Both the position numbers and the translations under genes were made by a program. This document shows, in pieces, positions 52,616-61,698 of a stretch of 61,698 nt of DNA. Positions within the stretch are counted from its first letter, which is position 1. Every line of letters starts with the position of its first letter. Source of the DNA: Glaciecola sp. HTCC2999 (lineage in GTDB: Bacteria; Pseudomonadota; Gammaproteobacteria; Enterobacterales; Alteromonadaceae). Where the stretch lies: the NCBI RefSeq assembly GCF_000155775.1, contig NZ_DS989813.1:141344-203041 (forward strand), given 5' to 3'. Below the pieces are notes generated by a model. That model did not search any database. It saw nothing but the letters and a program-made list of their open reading frames with translations, and was not told the origin of the DNA.

Positions 52616-54193
52616 TTAACCTAATTCATCCGTCGCGACAAAGTAACGCGGATCTTCGTTGACGTTAATTTCAACGTAACGAGATGCTTTACGCAATAAC
52701 ACACGACATTCTGGAGAGATATGACGAATATGCAGTTTTTTACCTGCTGCTTCATATTTACCTGCTAGCGTATCTAATGCATCAATACCCGATGAATCCC
52801 AAATCCGCGATTCATTGAAATCAATCACCACATCAGTCGGGTCATTTTCTGGATCAAAGATCTCTTTAAAGTGGGTTACCGAACCAAAGAATAAAGGACC
52901 TTCTAATTCATACACTTTCCAGCCATCTTTGTCATCATGGGTCTTTGCAGCGATATGGGTCGCATGTTTCCATGCGAACACTAAGGCTGAAACGATAACA
53001 CCAACAACTACCGCAATCGCTAAGTCAGCGATCACTGTGACAAAGGTCACAAGGAATAACACGAACGCATCTTCTTTGTTCACACCGCGAATAATTTTGA
53101 ATGATGCCCACTCAAAGGTGCCTATCACTACCATAAACATCACACCAACCAAGGCTGCTAATGGGATCATTTCGATAAGTTGTGAAGCAAAAAGGATAAA
53201 GCCTAATAATACTAGCGCAGCAGTGATCCCTGATAATCGACCTCGACCACCAGAATTAATGTTGATCATAGACTGACCAATCATGGCGCAACCACCCATT
53301 CCACCGAAGAAACCATTAACCGTATTCGCAACACCTTGACCAATACATTCTTTGTTACCACGACCACGAGTACTGGTCATCTCATCGATTAACGTTAAGG
53401 TTAATAACGATTCAATCAAACCCACTAAACATAGAATTATCGCGGTAGGTAATACGATATAAAGCGTTTCAAGCGTAAACGGTACCATTGGGATAGAGAA
53501 GCTAGGTAACTCCCCGGCTAATGTTGCTGACGCTTTTTCCGCTTCTGGTAGCATATCACGGACAAAATCAATGACCGTGCGCGCTTCTAAATCCAAACCG
53601 TGTACCAGTCCTGTCACTACGATTATCGCCGCTAGCGATGCTGGAACCGCTTTGGTTAATTTAGGTAAAAAGACTATGATCGCCATCGTTAATGCGGTTA
53701 AACCAAGCATTAAATACAGCATCTCACCTTGCATCCATGTTTGGATACCAGTAGTTTGATCAAAGATTTTGAACTGCCCAAGCTGGGCTAAGAAAATCAC
53801 AATTGCCAGGCCATTAACAAAGCCAAGCATAACAGGATAAGGCACTAAGCGGATAAATTTACCGAGCTTAAATACCCCCGCTAGGATTTGCAGCACACCG
53901 GCAACCACAACAGCAGCAAATAAGTATTGCACCCCGTGTTGAGCGACTAACGCGACCATCACAACAGCCATTGCCCCAGTAGCTCCAGAAATCATCCCCG
54001 GACGACCGCCAATCGCTGAAGTTATCAAGCCCATCATAAACGCTGCATAAAGACCCACCATCGGCTCTACGCCTGCGACAAACGCAAACGCTACAGCTTC
54101 TGGTACTAATGCCAATGCCACAGTAATGCCTGATAACACATCGTTTTTCACGTTGTTATTGGCAAACTTACCGGCAAAATCAAAATTAAACAT
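52616..54193 (-). CDS. SulP family anion transporter with STAS domain
   Basis: A 525-residue inner-membrane transporter of the SulP/SLC26 family (sulfate, bicarbonate or organic anions). About 10-14 helices carry the family motifs [40 protein letters not shown] and [13 protein letters not shown]. Then comes a cytosolic STAS domain ([40 protein letters not shown]). The substrate cannot be told; bicarbonate or sulfate are both possible. It is monocistronic, following an unrelated HD gene 83 bases upstream. After its stop there is an inverted repeat (AACAGCTA 52549-52556 with TAGCTGTT 52585-52592) without a T run. Confidence 0.92.
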   Translation of the reverse strand: MFNFDFAGKFANNNVKNDVLSGITVALALVPEAVAFAFVAGVEPMVGLYAAFMMGLITSAIGGRPGMISGATGAMAVVMVALVAQHGVQYLFAAVVVAGVLQILAGVFKLGKFIRLVPYPVMLGFVNGLAIVIFLAQLGQFKIFDQTTGIQTWMQGEMLYLMLGLTALTMAIIVFLPKLTKAVPASLAAIIVVTGLVHGLDLEARTVIDFVRDMLPEAEKASATLAGELPSFSIPMVPFTLETLYIVLPTAIILCLVGLIESLLTLTLIDEMTSTRGRGNKECIGQGVANTVNGFFGGMGGCAMIGQSMININSGGRGRLSGITAALVLLGFILFASQLIEMIPLAALVGVMFMVVIGTFEWASFKIIRGVNKEDAFVLFLVTFVTVIADLAIAVVVGVIVSALVFAWKHATHIAAKTHDDKDGWKVYELEGPLFFGSVTHFKEIFDPENDPTDVVIDFNESRIWDSSGIDALDTLAGKYEAAGKKLHIRHISPECRVLLRKASRYVEINVNEDPRYFVATDELG

Positions 54194-54276
54194 ACTTTGT
54201 TACACCCATAAAAAATTCGGGTGCAGGGTAGCATATTTAAGGATATATTGCCGTTAAATATCTGTTAACAGATTAA

Positions 54277-54837
54277 CTAACCTATCGCGATAGGCTGGTC
54301 ATGAAATACCTTGCGCATAAGTGGAATAAAACTGTCTAGCGGATCCACTTCAAAATCAGGATCAAAAGCGGGTGCATCCCATTCATCCACCAATTTACAA
54401 GCCAATGGATACCAAGATTCATGTTGCCATTGCAAGCGTAAATCTGTAGGTGCGCCTAGATACTCATAATAATATTCACCTTGGAAGGCTTGATGGTTAT
54501 ACACCACATGATAACTGTCTTCAGAAATGTATGGGCGCATCATTTCTGCAGCGATTGCACCATGATTAGGTACATTAATGACTTTTGCAATATCATGGCA
54601 CAAAGCAATCACAATATGTTCATCACTCGCTCCATCGCGACGGGCTAAGGTACCCGCCATTAACGCATGTTGCAGTTGATCACAAGCAAACCCTAAGGTG
54701 TGTTGCTCGAGCGACTGGAGCATGCCAATGAATCGGTCTGCGGTGTTTTTGAACTCTTCATAATGCGCTGCACCAATAATTTGCCAATCTTCGAGAGTGC
54801 CATCTTGCATCCGGGTAAAGCTAGCCTGCTGTGTCAT
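54277..54837 (-). CDS. HD-domain protein resembling PhnZ/MIOX-type oxygenases
   Basis: A 186-residue cytosolic protein with metal-ligand motifs of the HD fold: LQHALMAG, ALCHDIAK (His-Asp), NHGAIAAEMM and VVYNHQAF, followed by LVDEWDAPAFDPDF. The order QLxH...ALxHD...H...H...WD parallels the diiron oxygenase PhnZ (about 190 residues), which cleaves hydroxyphosphonates. It also fits HD phosphohydrolases in general. The N-terminal extension EDWQIIGAAHYEEFKNTADR is not in HD hydrolases I know. Without an alignment, hydrolase or oxygenase remain open. AAGGAAT precedes the ATG. There is no Pho box and no phosphonate gene next to it. Confidence 0.7.
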   Translation of the reverse strand: MTQQASFTRMQDGTLEDWQIIGAAHYEEFKNTADRFIGMLQSLEQHTLGFACDQLQHALMAGTLARRDGASDEHIVIALCHDIAKVINVPNHGAIAAEMMRPYISEDSYHVVYNHQAFQGEYYYEYLGAPTDLRLQWQHESWYPLACKLVDEWDAPAFDPDFEVDPLDSFIPLMRKVFHDQPIAIG

Positions 54838-55047
54838 GATCGTATTCCTTGCTTGCTAATGAAAACGTCATTAGATTACCAAACAACTATTCTAGTCGTC
54901 CAAGTAATGTTATTAATTTGTAAAAATCAGTTAGGGTGATGTCTGTTTGATGAGAGAAAACATCAACTCGCCAACTGATAGCTTTGACTCAATCTTACTA
55001 TTTGGGAACAATCTATTATTTCACGTGAGTTCTCACCTTTAACCCCT

Positions 55048-55053
55048 TATAAT
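55048..55053 (+). promoter_or_regulatory. Candidate -10 of the AEC transporter gene
   Basis: TATAAT at 55048-55053 lies 30 bases before the ATG at 55084. A small palindrome, GTGAG-TT-CTCAC (55025-55036), occupies the -35 position and could be an operator. No good -35 is present. Confidence 0.5.
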
Positions 55054-55083
55054 CTTGATATACATCACACAGAAATTTCTAAA

Positions 55084-56043
55084 ATGAATTCACCCGCGCT
55101 TATTACTGCACTCCTCGTTATCGCCCCAGTCATGTGCCTGATTATTGCTGGAGTGGTGTTTAAACGCGTCGGTCTGATGAGTGAAGCGTTTGTTGAAGGT
55201 GGTTCAAAACTCATCTACAACGTGTCATTACCTGCATTACTGTTTAATGCTATCTATACTGCTGACTTTAGCACTGCCGCGAATCCAGATTTGATCCTCA
55301 CCAGTGTGATTGGCACCATCATATTTGTGCTATTAATGGTGTTAATGTGCCAATTTATTATTCCTGAGCGAACTGACCGTGGTGTTGTTATTCAAGGGGC
55401 ATATCGTTCAAATATAGGCATTGTGGGTCTGGCACTCAGTGCCAACGCTTACCCTGAATTTTTTGCAACCGCATCGGTCTTTATGGCGTGTACCACCTTA
55501 ATCTATAATTTATTGGCCGTGTTATTACTCAATTTTTATTCTGACAAACAACACTCTGTTAAAGATAACATTATCGCCTTACTCAAAAACCCAATCATAA
55601 TATCGATTGTACTTGCGCTAACGGCATCTTATTTTTCGGTACAATTACCCGGTGTCGCAAAAGTGAGTTTGGCGTATTTTGCCCAGCTCACCTTACCACT
55701 AGCATTACTATGTACCGGGGCTTCGTTAGAGTTTTTTGCAATGCGCGCGGCAATTGGTTCCATGATCATGACCAATATTGCTAAATGTCTTCTATATCCA
55801 GCTGTTATATTATCTATTGGATATACATTAGGTTTAGGAGGGGTGGAAATGGGCATTTTGTTTTTGATGAGTGCATCACCCACAGCTGCAGCTAGCTATA
55901 TCATGGCAAAGAAAACCAATTCAAATCCGGTGTTAGCTGCCAATATTGTCGTCTCGACAACGGTTATCGCTATCCCCATTATGATGGTATCCATGATTAT
56001 ATTAATTCAGTATGGCATCATTGCCCCTGCCACTCTTGAATAA
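55084..56043 (+). CDS. AEC family transporter
   Basis: A 319-residue inner-membrane protein with about ten helices in two five-helix halves. It is of the auxin efflux carrier (AEC) family, which in bacteria exports or imports small organic acids such as malate. Features include VFKRVGLMSEAFVEGGSKLI near the start, the broken-helix motif YRSNIGIVGLALSANAYPE and the closing SPTAAASYIMAKKTNSNPVL. It is probably cotranscribed with the small membrane protein gene 9 bases downstream. Substrate unknown. Confidence 0.9.
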   Translation: MNSPALITALLVIAPVMCLIIAGVVFKRVGLMSEAFVEGGSKLIYNVSLPALLFNAIYTADFSTAANPDLILTSVIGTIIFVLLMVLMCQFIIPERTDRGVVIQGAYRSNIGIVGLALSANAYPEFFATASVFMACTTLIYNLLAVLLLNFYSDKQHSVKDNIIALLKNPIIISIVLALTASYFSVQLPGVAKVSLAYFAQLTLPLALLCTGASLEFFAMRAAIGSMIMTNIAKCLLYPAVILSIGYTLGLGGVEMGILFLMSASPTAAASYIMAKKTNSNPVLAANIVVSTTVIAIPIMMVSMIILIQYGIIAPATLE

Positions 56044-56052
56044 GGTCAAATT

Positions 56053-56562
56053 ATGCCGCCCATTGTTCGATTATTACTATCTGCATTAGTCGCGTTTTGT
56101 TTTTATGGGGGGTGGGCATACTTTGCAAATATGTCATCAACAGTGTCAGCTGAAGCGTTATGGCAAGTAGCACTAGTACAAGCTTCTACCAGCGCAGCCA
56201 TTACGTTTGGCTTTACGTTAATCACAGAATGGAGTTATCGACGTTTTAAAGCCAGCTGTGTCTCGTTTGCGTTTGTCACTCCGCTCTTATGTTTACCCTA
56301 CCATCACACGCCATACGCATCCCAAATAAGGCGAAGCTTTAATCAGCTACTGGATAAATCGGCTGGATATTTGCGGGAGAACCGATTCACTGGCGCATTA
56401 TTTAGTCCACTCATACCCATGAGCGTACAAGGGATCATTGTCATCAGTGTGAATGTTATTAACGAGACACCTAACCTCTGGCTAACCGTGACTCCTTCTA
56501 TTTTATTTAGTGGAGTTTATGGATATATTTACACCTTCAGTTTATACAAAAAAGACCGATAA
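56053..56562 (+). CDS. Hypothetical membrane protein
   Basis: A 169-residue protein with about four hydrophobic segments: LLSALVAFCFYGGWAYFA, ASTSAAITFGFTLITEW, LIPMSVQGIIVISVNVI and a last SILFSGVYGYIYTFSLY. A basic, cytosol-like loop with CVSFAFVTPLLCLPYHHTPY lies between the pairs. I do not recognise a named family. It follows the AEC gene by 9 bases and ends exactly where the convergent folA ends, so it may share the AEC transcript. Confidence 0.7.
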   Translation: MPPIVRLLLSALVAFCFYGGWAYFANMSSTVSAEALWQVALVQASTSAAITFGFTLITEWSYRRFKASCVSFAFVTPLLCLPYHHTPYASQIRRSFNQLLDKSAGYLRENRFTGALFSPLIPMSVQGIIVISVNVINETPNLWLTVTPSILFSGVYGYIYTFSLYKKDR

Positions 56563-57072
56563 CTAAGTCTGTCTTTGTAATGTGACGAATTCGTAATCGT
56601 GTGGGTTTTTTTCGTCTCTTTGATGCTGCTCACGACTCACTTCTTCCCATTGACCATACTCAGTCCAATCTGGAAAAGTAGTATCTCCAGCGACAGCTTT
56701 ATCAATAAAGGTCAAATGCAGCGTCTGAGTATGTTCAATTAATAAGGCATAAATGCTACCACCACCAATGATCATTACTTCATCTTCCTGTGCACACAAA
56801 GCAAGAGCTTCATCAACGCTATACACAACGGAGGCATCTTCTAAGTGATAATCAGGATTCGTAGTAATAACGATGTTATGTCGACCTGGCAATGCCTTAC
56901 CAATAGACTCATAAGTCTTTCGACCCATGACCACAGGTTTACCCATTGTGGTGCGCTTGAAATGCTGTAGATCAGCCGGCAAATGCCATGGCATATCATT
57001 GTCAGCACCAATGATCCGGTTGTGTGCCATCGCAACAATTATGGCAAGTTTAGAATTGTGTGTAGTCGTCAT
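56563..57072 (-). CDS. folA: Dihydrofolate reductase FolA
   Basis: A 169-residue cytosolic enzyme that reduces dihydrofolate with NADPH. It has the N terminus LAIIVAMAHNRIIGADNDMP with Trp-His in the substrate loop (MPWHLPADLQHFKRTT), the NADPH motif PVVMGRKTYESIGKALPGR, EDEVMIIGGGSIYALLI and the closing FVTLQRQ. The acidic catalytic residue is Asp in ADLQHFK. It ends immediately next to the stop of the convergent membrane protein gene. The ribosome site is weak. Confidence 0.95.
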   Translation of the reverse strand: MTTTHNSKLAIIVAMAHNRIIGADNDMPWHLPADLQHFKRTTMGKPVVMGRKTYESIGKALPGRHNIVITTNPDYHLEDASVVYSVDEALALCAQEDEVMIIGGGSIYALLIEHTQTLHLTFIDKAVAGDTTFPDWTEYGQWEEVSREQHQRDEKNPHDYEFVTLQRQT

Positions 57073-57124
57073 TATTTTGCACTTTGATTAATAATTTGCT
57101 TAACTATAGTTTACTGCTAAAGCC

Positions 57125-57598
57125 ATGATTAAGACCATGAATTTCTTAGAATTAAAAATTCCACCCGTTGCTTTATTGCTAATTGCTATATCAGGAATGG
57201 GTTCTGCACAACTTTATTTGCCTAATTTAGGCTTACCTAACGGATTTGCTTTAAGCTTAGCTATAATAAATTTAACTATTGGACTGACTATTATCATATT
57301 GGCTGTATGGCATTTTCGTAAGCAGCGCACGACAGTTAATCCTCACTTTCCTGAGAATAGTTCATTGTTAATTACATCAGGTATTTTACAACGAACACGA
57401 AATCCTATGTATTTAGGATTTGTCTTCGTAATTATTGCAGCAGGCTTAGACATGCAAAGTTTTTTATTTCCTATTGTTGCTATTGGTTTTATATTATATA
57501 TAACACGTTTTCAAATCATCCCAGAAGAGCGTGCTTTACTTAAGCTTTTCTCACAAGAATTTGCCCAATATACAAAATCAACTCCACGCTGGATTTAG
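57125..57598 (+). CDS. Isoprenylcysteine carboxyl methyltransferase family protein
   Basis: A 157-residue membrane protein with about four helices (for example PPVALLLIAISGMGSAQLYL and GFALSLAIINLTIGLTIIIL) and the conserved methyltransferase region TSGILQRTRNPMYLGFVFVI. It ends in PEERALLKLFSQEFAQYTK. These are the marks of the ICMT/PEMT family, which binds S-adenosylmethionine at the membrane. The bacterial substrate is unknown. It stands alone between the divergent folA and a lipoprotein gene. Confidence 0.85.
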   Translation: MIKTMNFLELKIPPVALLLIAISGMGSAQLYLPNLGLPNGFALSLAIINLTIGLTIIILAVWHFRKQRTTVNPHFPENSSLLITSGILQRTRNPMYLGFVFVIIAAGLDMQSFLFPIVAIGFILYITRFQIIPEERALLKLFSQEFAQYTKSTPRWI

Positions 57599-57671
57599 GT
57601 CGCTATTTATTTTTAATCAGATTATTATTCAATCACTAAACACAATATAACATTTAGGATAGACAAAAACC

Positions 57672-58367
57672 GTGTCTACCAGACATTTAAAACTATTCTT
57701 CATTAGTGGCCTTGCACTGCTCTTATCTGCATGTGGCTCTACTCCGCAAGGATTTATACCGCTGGTCAAAAATGTGGTGCAAGAAGATGGGAAAAGTATT
57801 GGATTTGCTTATATCTCACCTAAAGCCAATGCTACGACCAATATTTATGGTGCAAATTGTTTGTTATGTTATGGCGTTGCCTCGGCACTAACGAGCGCTT
57901 TAGATACTCACTTAAAAAATACGATTTCAGCTGATGAATTATTGGTGTTGAAAACTGCTGTTATTGATAAATATAAGTCACTTGATGTTGATTTGATTGA
58001 AACCAATTTATCCTCACCGATTAATAAAATGAAGAAATTCAAAGGGGATATCGGATTCGCTAAACGTGATTTCAGAGTGCTTAAAGACACACTCGGTTTA
58101 GACATGCTAGTTGTCCTCGACATTCGTGAACATGGTGCGTATAGAAGTTTCAGTAGCTATATCCCAAATGGTGATCCTCAAGGCTATGTTGCAGGATTAG
58201 TGTATACCGTTGATTTAAATACCAATGCATATGTGCAATATATGAGGTTTAATGAATTAGTTCAGCCTCAAGGTGAGTGGGATGAACCTGATGATTTTCC
58301 TAGTGTCACCACCGCATATTATCAAGCATTAGAAAACGTGAAGTACTATATTGCCAGCCTATTGTAA
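57672..58367 (+). CDS. Hypothetical lipoprotein
   Basis: A 231-residue lipoprotein: basic start, hydrophobic core LFFISGLALLLSAC with the lipobox Cys21, then GSTPQGFIPLV. A Cys pair occurs in YGANCLLCYGVASAL. The later part is alpha/beta mixed (ELLVLKTAVIDKYKSL, GLDMLVVLDIREHGAY). No family is recognised. The start is a GTG at 57672, supported by AGGATAG 9 bases upstream and by the signal peptide. It ends at a strong bidirectional terminator. Confidence 0.8.
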   Translation: MSTRHLKLFFISGLALLLSACGSTPQGFIPLVKNVVQEDGKSIGFAYISPKANATTNIYGANCLLCYGVASALTSALDTHLKNTISADELLVLKTAVIDKYKSLDVDLIETNLSSPINKMKKFKGDIGFAKRDFRVLKDTLGLDMLVVLDIREHGAYRSFSSYIPNGDPQGYVAGLVYTVDLNTNAYVQYMRFNELVQPQGEWDEPDDFPSVTTAYYQALENVKYYIASLL

Positions 58368-58382
58368 AAGTGGAATCATAAT

Positions 58383-58414
58383 AAAAAAGGTCACCTCGCT
58401 AGGTGACCTTTTTT
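58383..58414. terminator. Bidirectional terminator
   Basis: A perfect 14-base-pair stem, AAAAAAGGTCACCT (58383-58396) with AGGTGACCTTTTTT (58401-58414), has a 4-base loop. It lies between the converging lipoprotein and VOC genes. Confidence 0.95.
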
Positions 58415-58441
58415 GTATCTCATTATTATCTCACTGGATAT

Positions 58442-58813
58442 TTAGCCAAAATGACTAAAGACTCCTTTATTCCCGTCAGGATCTTTAAAGTAACCACCAT
58501 AGAATACGTCAGGGATGCGCTGACCAGGTTCACCGTCACATGTTGCGCCAAGTGATAAGGCTAATGCATGTAACTCATTTACTTGTTCTTTTGAGCCGGG
58601 AGAAATAGCAAACATATTACCATTACCTGGATGTGGATCCTGTTCGTTGTAAGGCACGCAGATCGAAATCATTGGCTCTTGCATTGATTTACCAATAAAA
58701 ATAATACGATCCATTTTAATCAGGGTTTTTGCACCTAAAGGAGCGAGTAAAGCATTGTAGAAGGCTTCAGACTTTTCTAAATCCGATACACCAAGAGTGA
58801 TATAGCTTAACAT
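58442..58813 (-). CDS. VOC family protein
   Basis: A 123-residue cytosolic protein of the vicinal oxygen chelate (glyoxalase/bleomycin resistance) fold. It has the start MLSYITLGVSDLEKSEAFYN, a paired beta-alpha-beta arrangement, and the late GYFKDPDGNKGVFSHF with conserved Asp-Pro-Asp-Gly-Asn. Substrate unknown. The ATG at 58813 follows GAGGT closely; an upstream in-frame region lacks similarity. It follows obgE on no shared transcript, since obgE runs away on its left side toward it across 129 bases. Confidence 0.88.
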   Translation of the reverse strand: MLSYITLGVSDLEKSEAFYNALLAPLGAKTLIKMDRIIFIGKSMQEPMISICVPYNEQDPHPGNGNMFAISPGSKEQVNELHALALSLGATCDGEPGQRIPDVFYGGYFKDPDGNKGVFSHFG

Positions 58814-58942
58814 AGAGACCTCGTTATTTTGATGATAATGGTACTGTTGATAAGACAGCAATACCATTATCACGCTAGAGGATTTTGACTTATTTGTAAA
58901 ACACTTATGGGTAATTTAAGCGTTTAGTTTAATGTTAGATAA

Positions 58943-60106
<1,164 letters not shown>

Positions 60107-60213
60107 TTATCTTACTCAATATTATCGCTTGTGAACCTTAATTATACACGCATCAAGGCTAGGTTGCGCACTTCATCCATAAAACACGCAGAAATTAATG
60201 CTTTTGACGGTGC

Positions 60214-60246
60214 CAAAAACAAAAAACCCCGCTAAGTGCGAGGTTT
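60214..60246 (-). terminator. Terminator after rpmA
   Basis: AACCTCGC and GCGGGGTT on the minus strand (60238-60245 and 60225-60232) form a stem with one G-T pair, followed by a T-rich run (TTTTGTTTTT). It closes the rplU-rpmA transcript before obgE. Confidence 0.85.
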
Positions 60247-60267
60247 ATAAGAATCTTGTAGTATTAA

Positions 60268-60525
60268 TTACTCAGCAACAATACTTACGAATTTACGATT
60301 CTTAGGACCTTTAACTTCAAACTGAACTTTACCGTCAGTTAAAGCAAATAAAGTGTGGTCTTTACCGATACCCATGTTGTCACCGGCGTGGAACTTAGTA
60401 CCACGTTGACGAACAATGATATTACCAGCTAATACAGATTGACCGCCGTAGCGCTTAACGCCAAGACGTTTACTTTCTGAATCGCGACCGTTTTTGGTAC
60501 TACCACCAGCTTTTTTATGTGCCAT
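60268..60525 (-). CDS. rpmA: Large ribosomal subunit protein bL27
   Basis: An 85-residue basic protein of the 50S subunit whose N terminus reaches the peptidyl transferase centre. It starts [20 protein letters not shown], continues [20 protein letters not shown] and ends [15 protein letters not shown]. Same length as in E. coli (85). It follows rplU by 15 bases, with GGAGAG as ribosome site. Confidence 0.98.
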   Translation of the reverse strand: MAHKKAGGSTKNGRDSESKRLGVKRYGGQSVLAGNIIVRQRGTKFHAGDNMGIGKDHTLFALTDGKVQFEVKGPKNRKFVSIVAE

Positions 60526-60540
60526 GTGTTAGCTCTCCTA

Positions 60541-60852
60541 TTATGCGTTGATACCAGTGATTTTCACTTCTGTGAACCACTGACGATGACCCATCTGCTT
60601 ACGTGAATGCTTACGACGACGGAACTTGACGATTTTTACTTTCTCGCCACGACCATGTGTAATCACTTCTGCAGTTACTTTACCACCGGCTACATAAGGT
60701 GTGCCGATCTTAACATCTTCACCATTGCTCACCATCAAGATGTCATCGAATTCTACTGATTCGCCTGGGGCGACTTCGATTTTCTCTAGACGAACGGTTT
60801 GGCCTTCAGCCACACGGTGTTGTTTACCACCACTTTGGAAAACCGCGTACAT
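60541..60852 (-). CDS. rplU: Large ribosomal subunit protein bL21
   Basis: A 103-residue 50S protein that binds 23S rRNA. It starts [20 protein letters not shown] and ends in the basic [20 protein letters not shown] segment. Length equals that of E. coli L21 (103). First gene of rplU-rpmA, divergent from ispB across 269 bases, as in E. coli. Confidence 0.98.
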   Translation of the reverse strand: MYAVFQSGGKQHRVAEGQTVRLEKIEVAPGESVEFDDILMVSNGEDVKIGTPYVAGGKVTAEVITHGRGEKVKIVKFRRRKHSRKQMGHRQWFTEVKITGINA

Positions 60853-61121
60853 ATTTAACTCCGCTCTGCGTACAAGGACGCTTTATTTAAAAATTAGGGC
60901 GCAGAGTATACGTAAAATGATAATTTGATACAAGTGATAATTTTAGTTTTGTAATAAATTCTAGCGTAGGGCACGACTTTAGGCGTATCTCTGTGATTTA
61001 TTTGTCTATTAGCGGGAAAAAACCAGATAAACGGGCTGAAATTTTTCAAAATTAATGTAACATTAATATATATTATTTACATCCATTTCCCATATTTGGA
61101 CCTCAGCAGTAAACACTATTC

Positions 61122-61698
61122 ATGACCGAAACCATGCACTCAGACGATATCAAACAACTTGCACATGATGACATGCAGCAAGTTAACCAATTGATCCAAA
61201 CTCAAGTTGACTCTGATGTCGCGCTGATCCAGCAACTCGGTTTTTATATTGTGAATAGTGGTGGGAAACGTTTAAGACCCCTACTATGCGTGCTATCAGC
61301 TCAGGCATTAGGTATCACCAACCAACAACACCACCATTTAGCTGCGATTATTGAGTTTATCCACACTGCAACTTTATTGCATGATGATGTTGTCGATGAA
61401 TCTTTATTACGCCGTGGTCGGGAGACCGCGAACGCATTATTTGGCAATCAAGCCAGTGTGTTAGTCGGTGACTTCTTATACTCACGTGCATTTCAGATGA
61501 TGGTCGAATTGGATAATATGAAAGTAATGCGTATTTTATCTGACGCGACGAACAGAATTGCGCAAGGTGAAGTCATGCAGTTGATGAATGTCAATGACCC
61601 AAACACCACGGAACAAAGCTATTTTGATGTCATTTATAGTAAAACTGCACGTTTATTTGAAGCGGCTACTCAGCTAGCAGCAGTGTAACCGACCAGAC
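61122..61698 (+). CDS. ispB: Octaprenyl diphosphate synthase IspB, frameshifted and cut by window end
   Basis: N-terminal part of the trans-polyprenyl synthase that makes the ubiquinone side chain. It has QLGFYIVNSGGKRLRPLLCV, the first Asp-rich motif LLHDDVVDES, GNQASVLVGDFLYSRAFQMM, EGEVMQLMNVNDP and YSKTARLFEAATQLAAV. The frame as written stops with TAA at 61686-61688 after QLAAV. Adding one T in GTG(T)TAACC restores AVLTDQ, matching how the family continues. So the stop looks like a one-base deletion rather than the real end; the family is about 320 residues. Because the gene is normally essential, an assembly error is likely. No good ribosome site is visible upstream of the ATG. Confidence 0.88.

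Overview
The window looks like chromosomal DNA of a moderately AT-rich marine gammaproteobacterium, most likely Alteromonadales (Shewanella/Psychrobium/Colwellia-like). This rests on the protein sequences and on gene orders such as rplU-rpmA-obgE opposite ispB, rpsU-yqeY-dnaG-rpoD, tsaD/plsY/folB/folK/uppP, srkA..dsbA, and a Vibrio/Shewanella-type TonB2 cluster. The species cannot be named from sequence alone. No rRNA, tRNA, insertion sequence, phage or CRISPR array was seen.

Layout. 1-3.7 kb: a Spy/CpxP-like protein, a hybrid sensor kinase and two tiny overlapping genes. 3.7-6.0 kb: a lipoprotein oligopeptidase B. 6.1-15.9 kb: a complete phosphate-starvation block on the minus strand. It runs phoB-phoR-second pstS, then porin-pstS-pstC-pstA-pstB-phoU behind a promoter with three Pho boxes. 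16-22.5 kb: rdgC, a second hybrid kinase, hinT, uppP, folK, folB, plsY and tsaD. 22.8-27.5 kb: the macromolecular synthesis operon rpsU-yqeY-dnaG-rpoD. 27.6-34.5 kb: a SemiSWEET gene remnant, an RND efflux pair, a lipoprotein Nudix hydrolase and an acyl-CoA dehydrogenase. 34.5-41.5 kb: DUF3016, ccoG behind an FNR-type promoter, srkA, a cobalamin riboswitch with a frameshifted btuB, dsbA and an ACT-like protein. 41.5-52.5 kb: a TonB2 energiser operon, a large TonB-dependent receptor and a 941-residue surface lipoprotein made of two homologous halves. 52.6-61.7 kb: a SulP transporter, a PhnZ-like HD protein, an AEC transporter, folA and small genes, then obgE-rpmA-rplU and the start of ispB.

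The most interesting result is regulatory. The same Pho-box geometry (two 7-mers, 4-base spacer, then exactly 10 bases to a -10 hexamer) occurs upstream of phoB, of the porin-pst operon, of the 941-residue lipoprotein/TonB-receptor pair, and of the DUF3450-ttpC-exbB-exbD-tonB-TPR operon. I infer that this cell makes, under phosphate limitation, a dedicated TonB-energised outer-membrane system for a phosphorus-containing ligand too large for the porin. The 941-residue protein would be its surface-exposed partner. The ligand is unknown.

Two genes (btuB and ispB) carry apparent one-base deletions, and a third tiny gene has a possible A7 slip site. ispB is normally essential, so base-level errors in the assembly are a live alternative to real mutations. 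The SemiSWEET remnant has lost a much larger internal segment and is a true pseudogene candidate.
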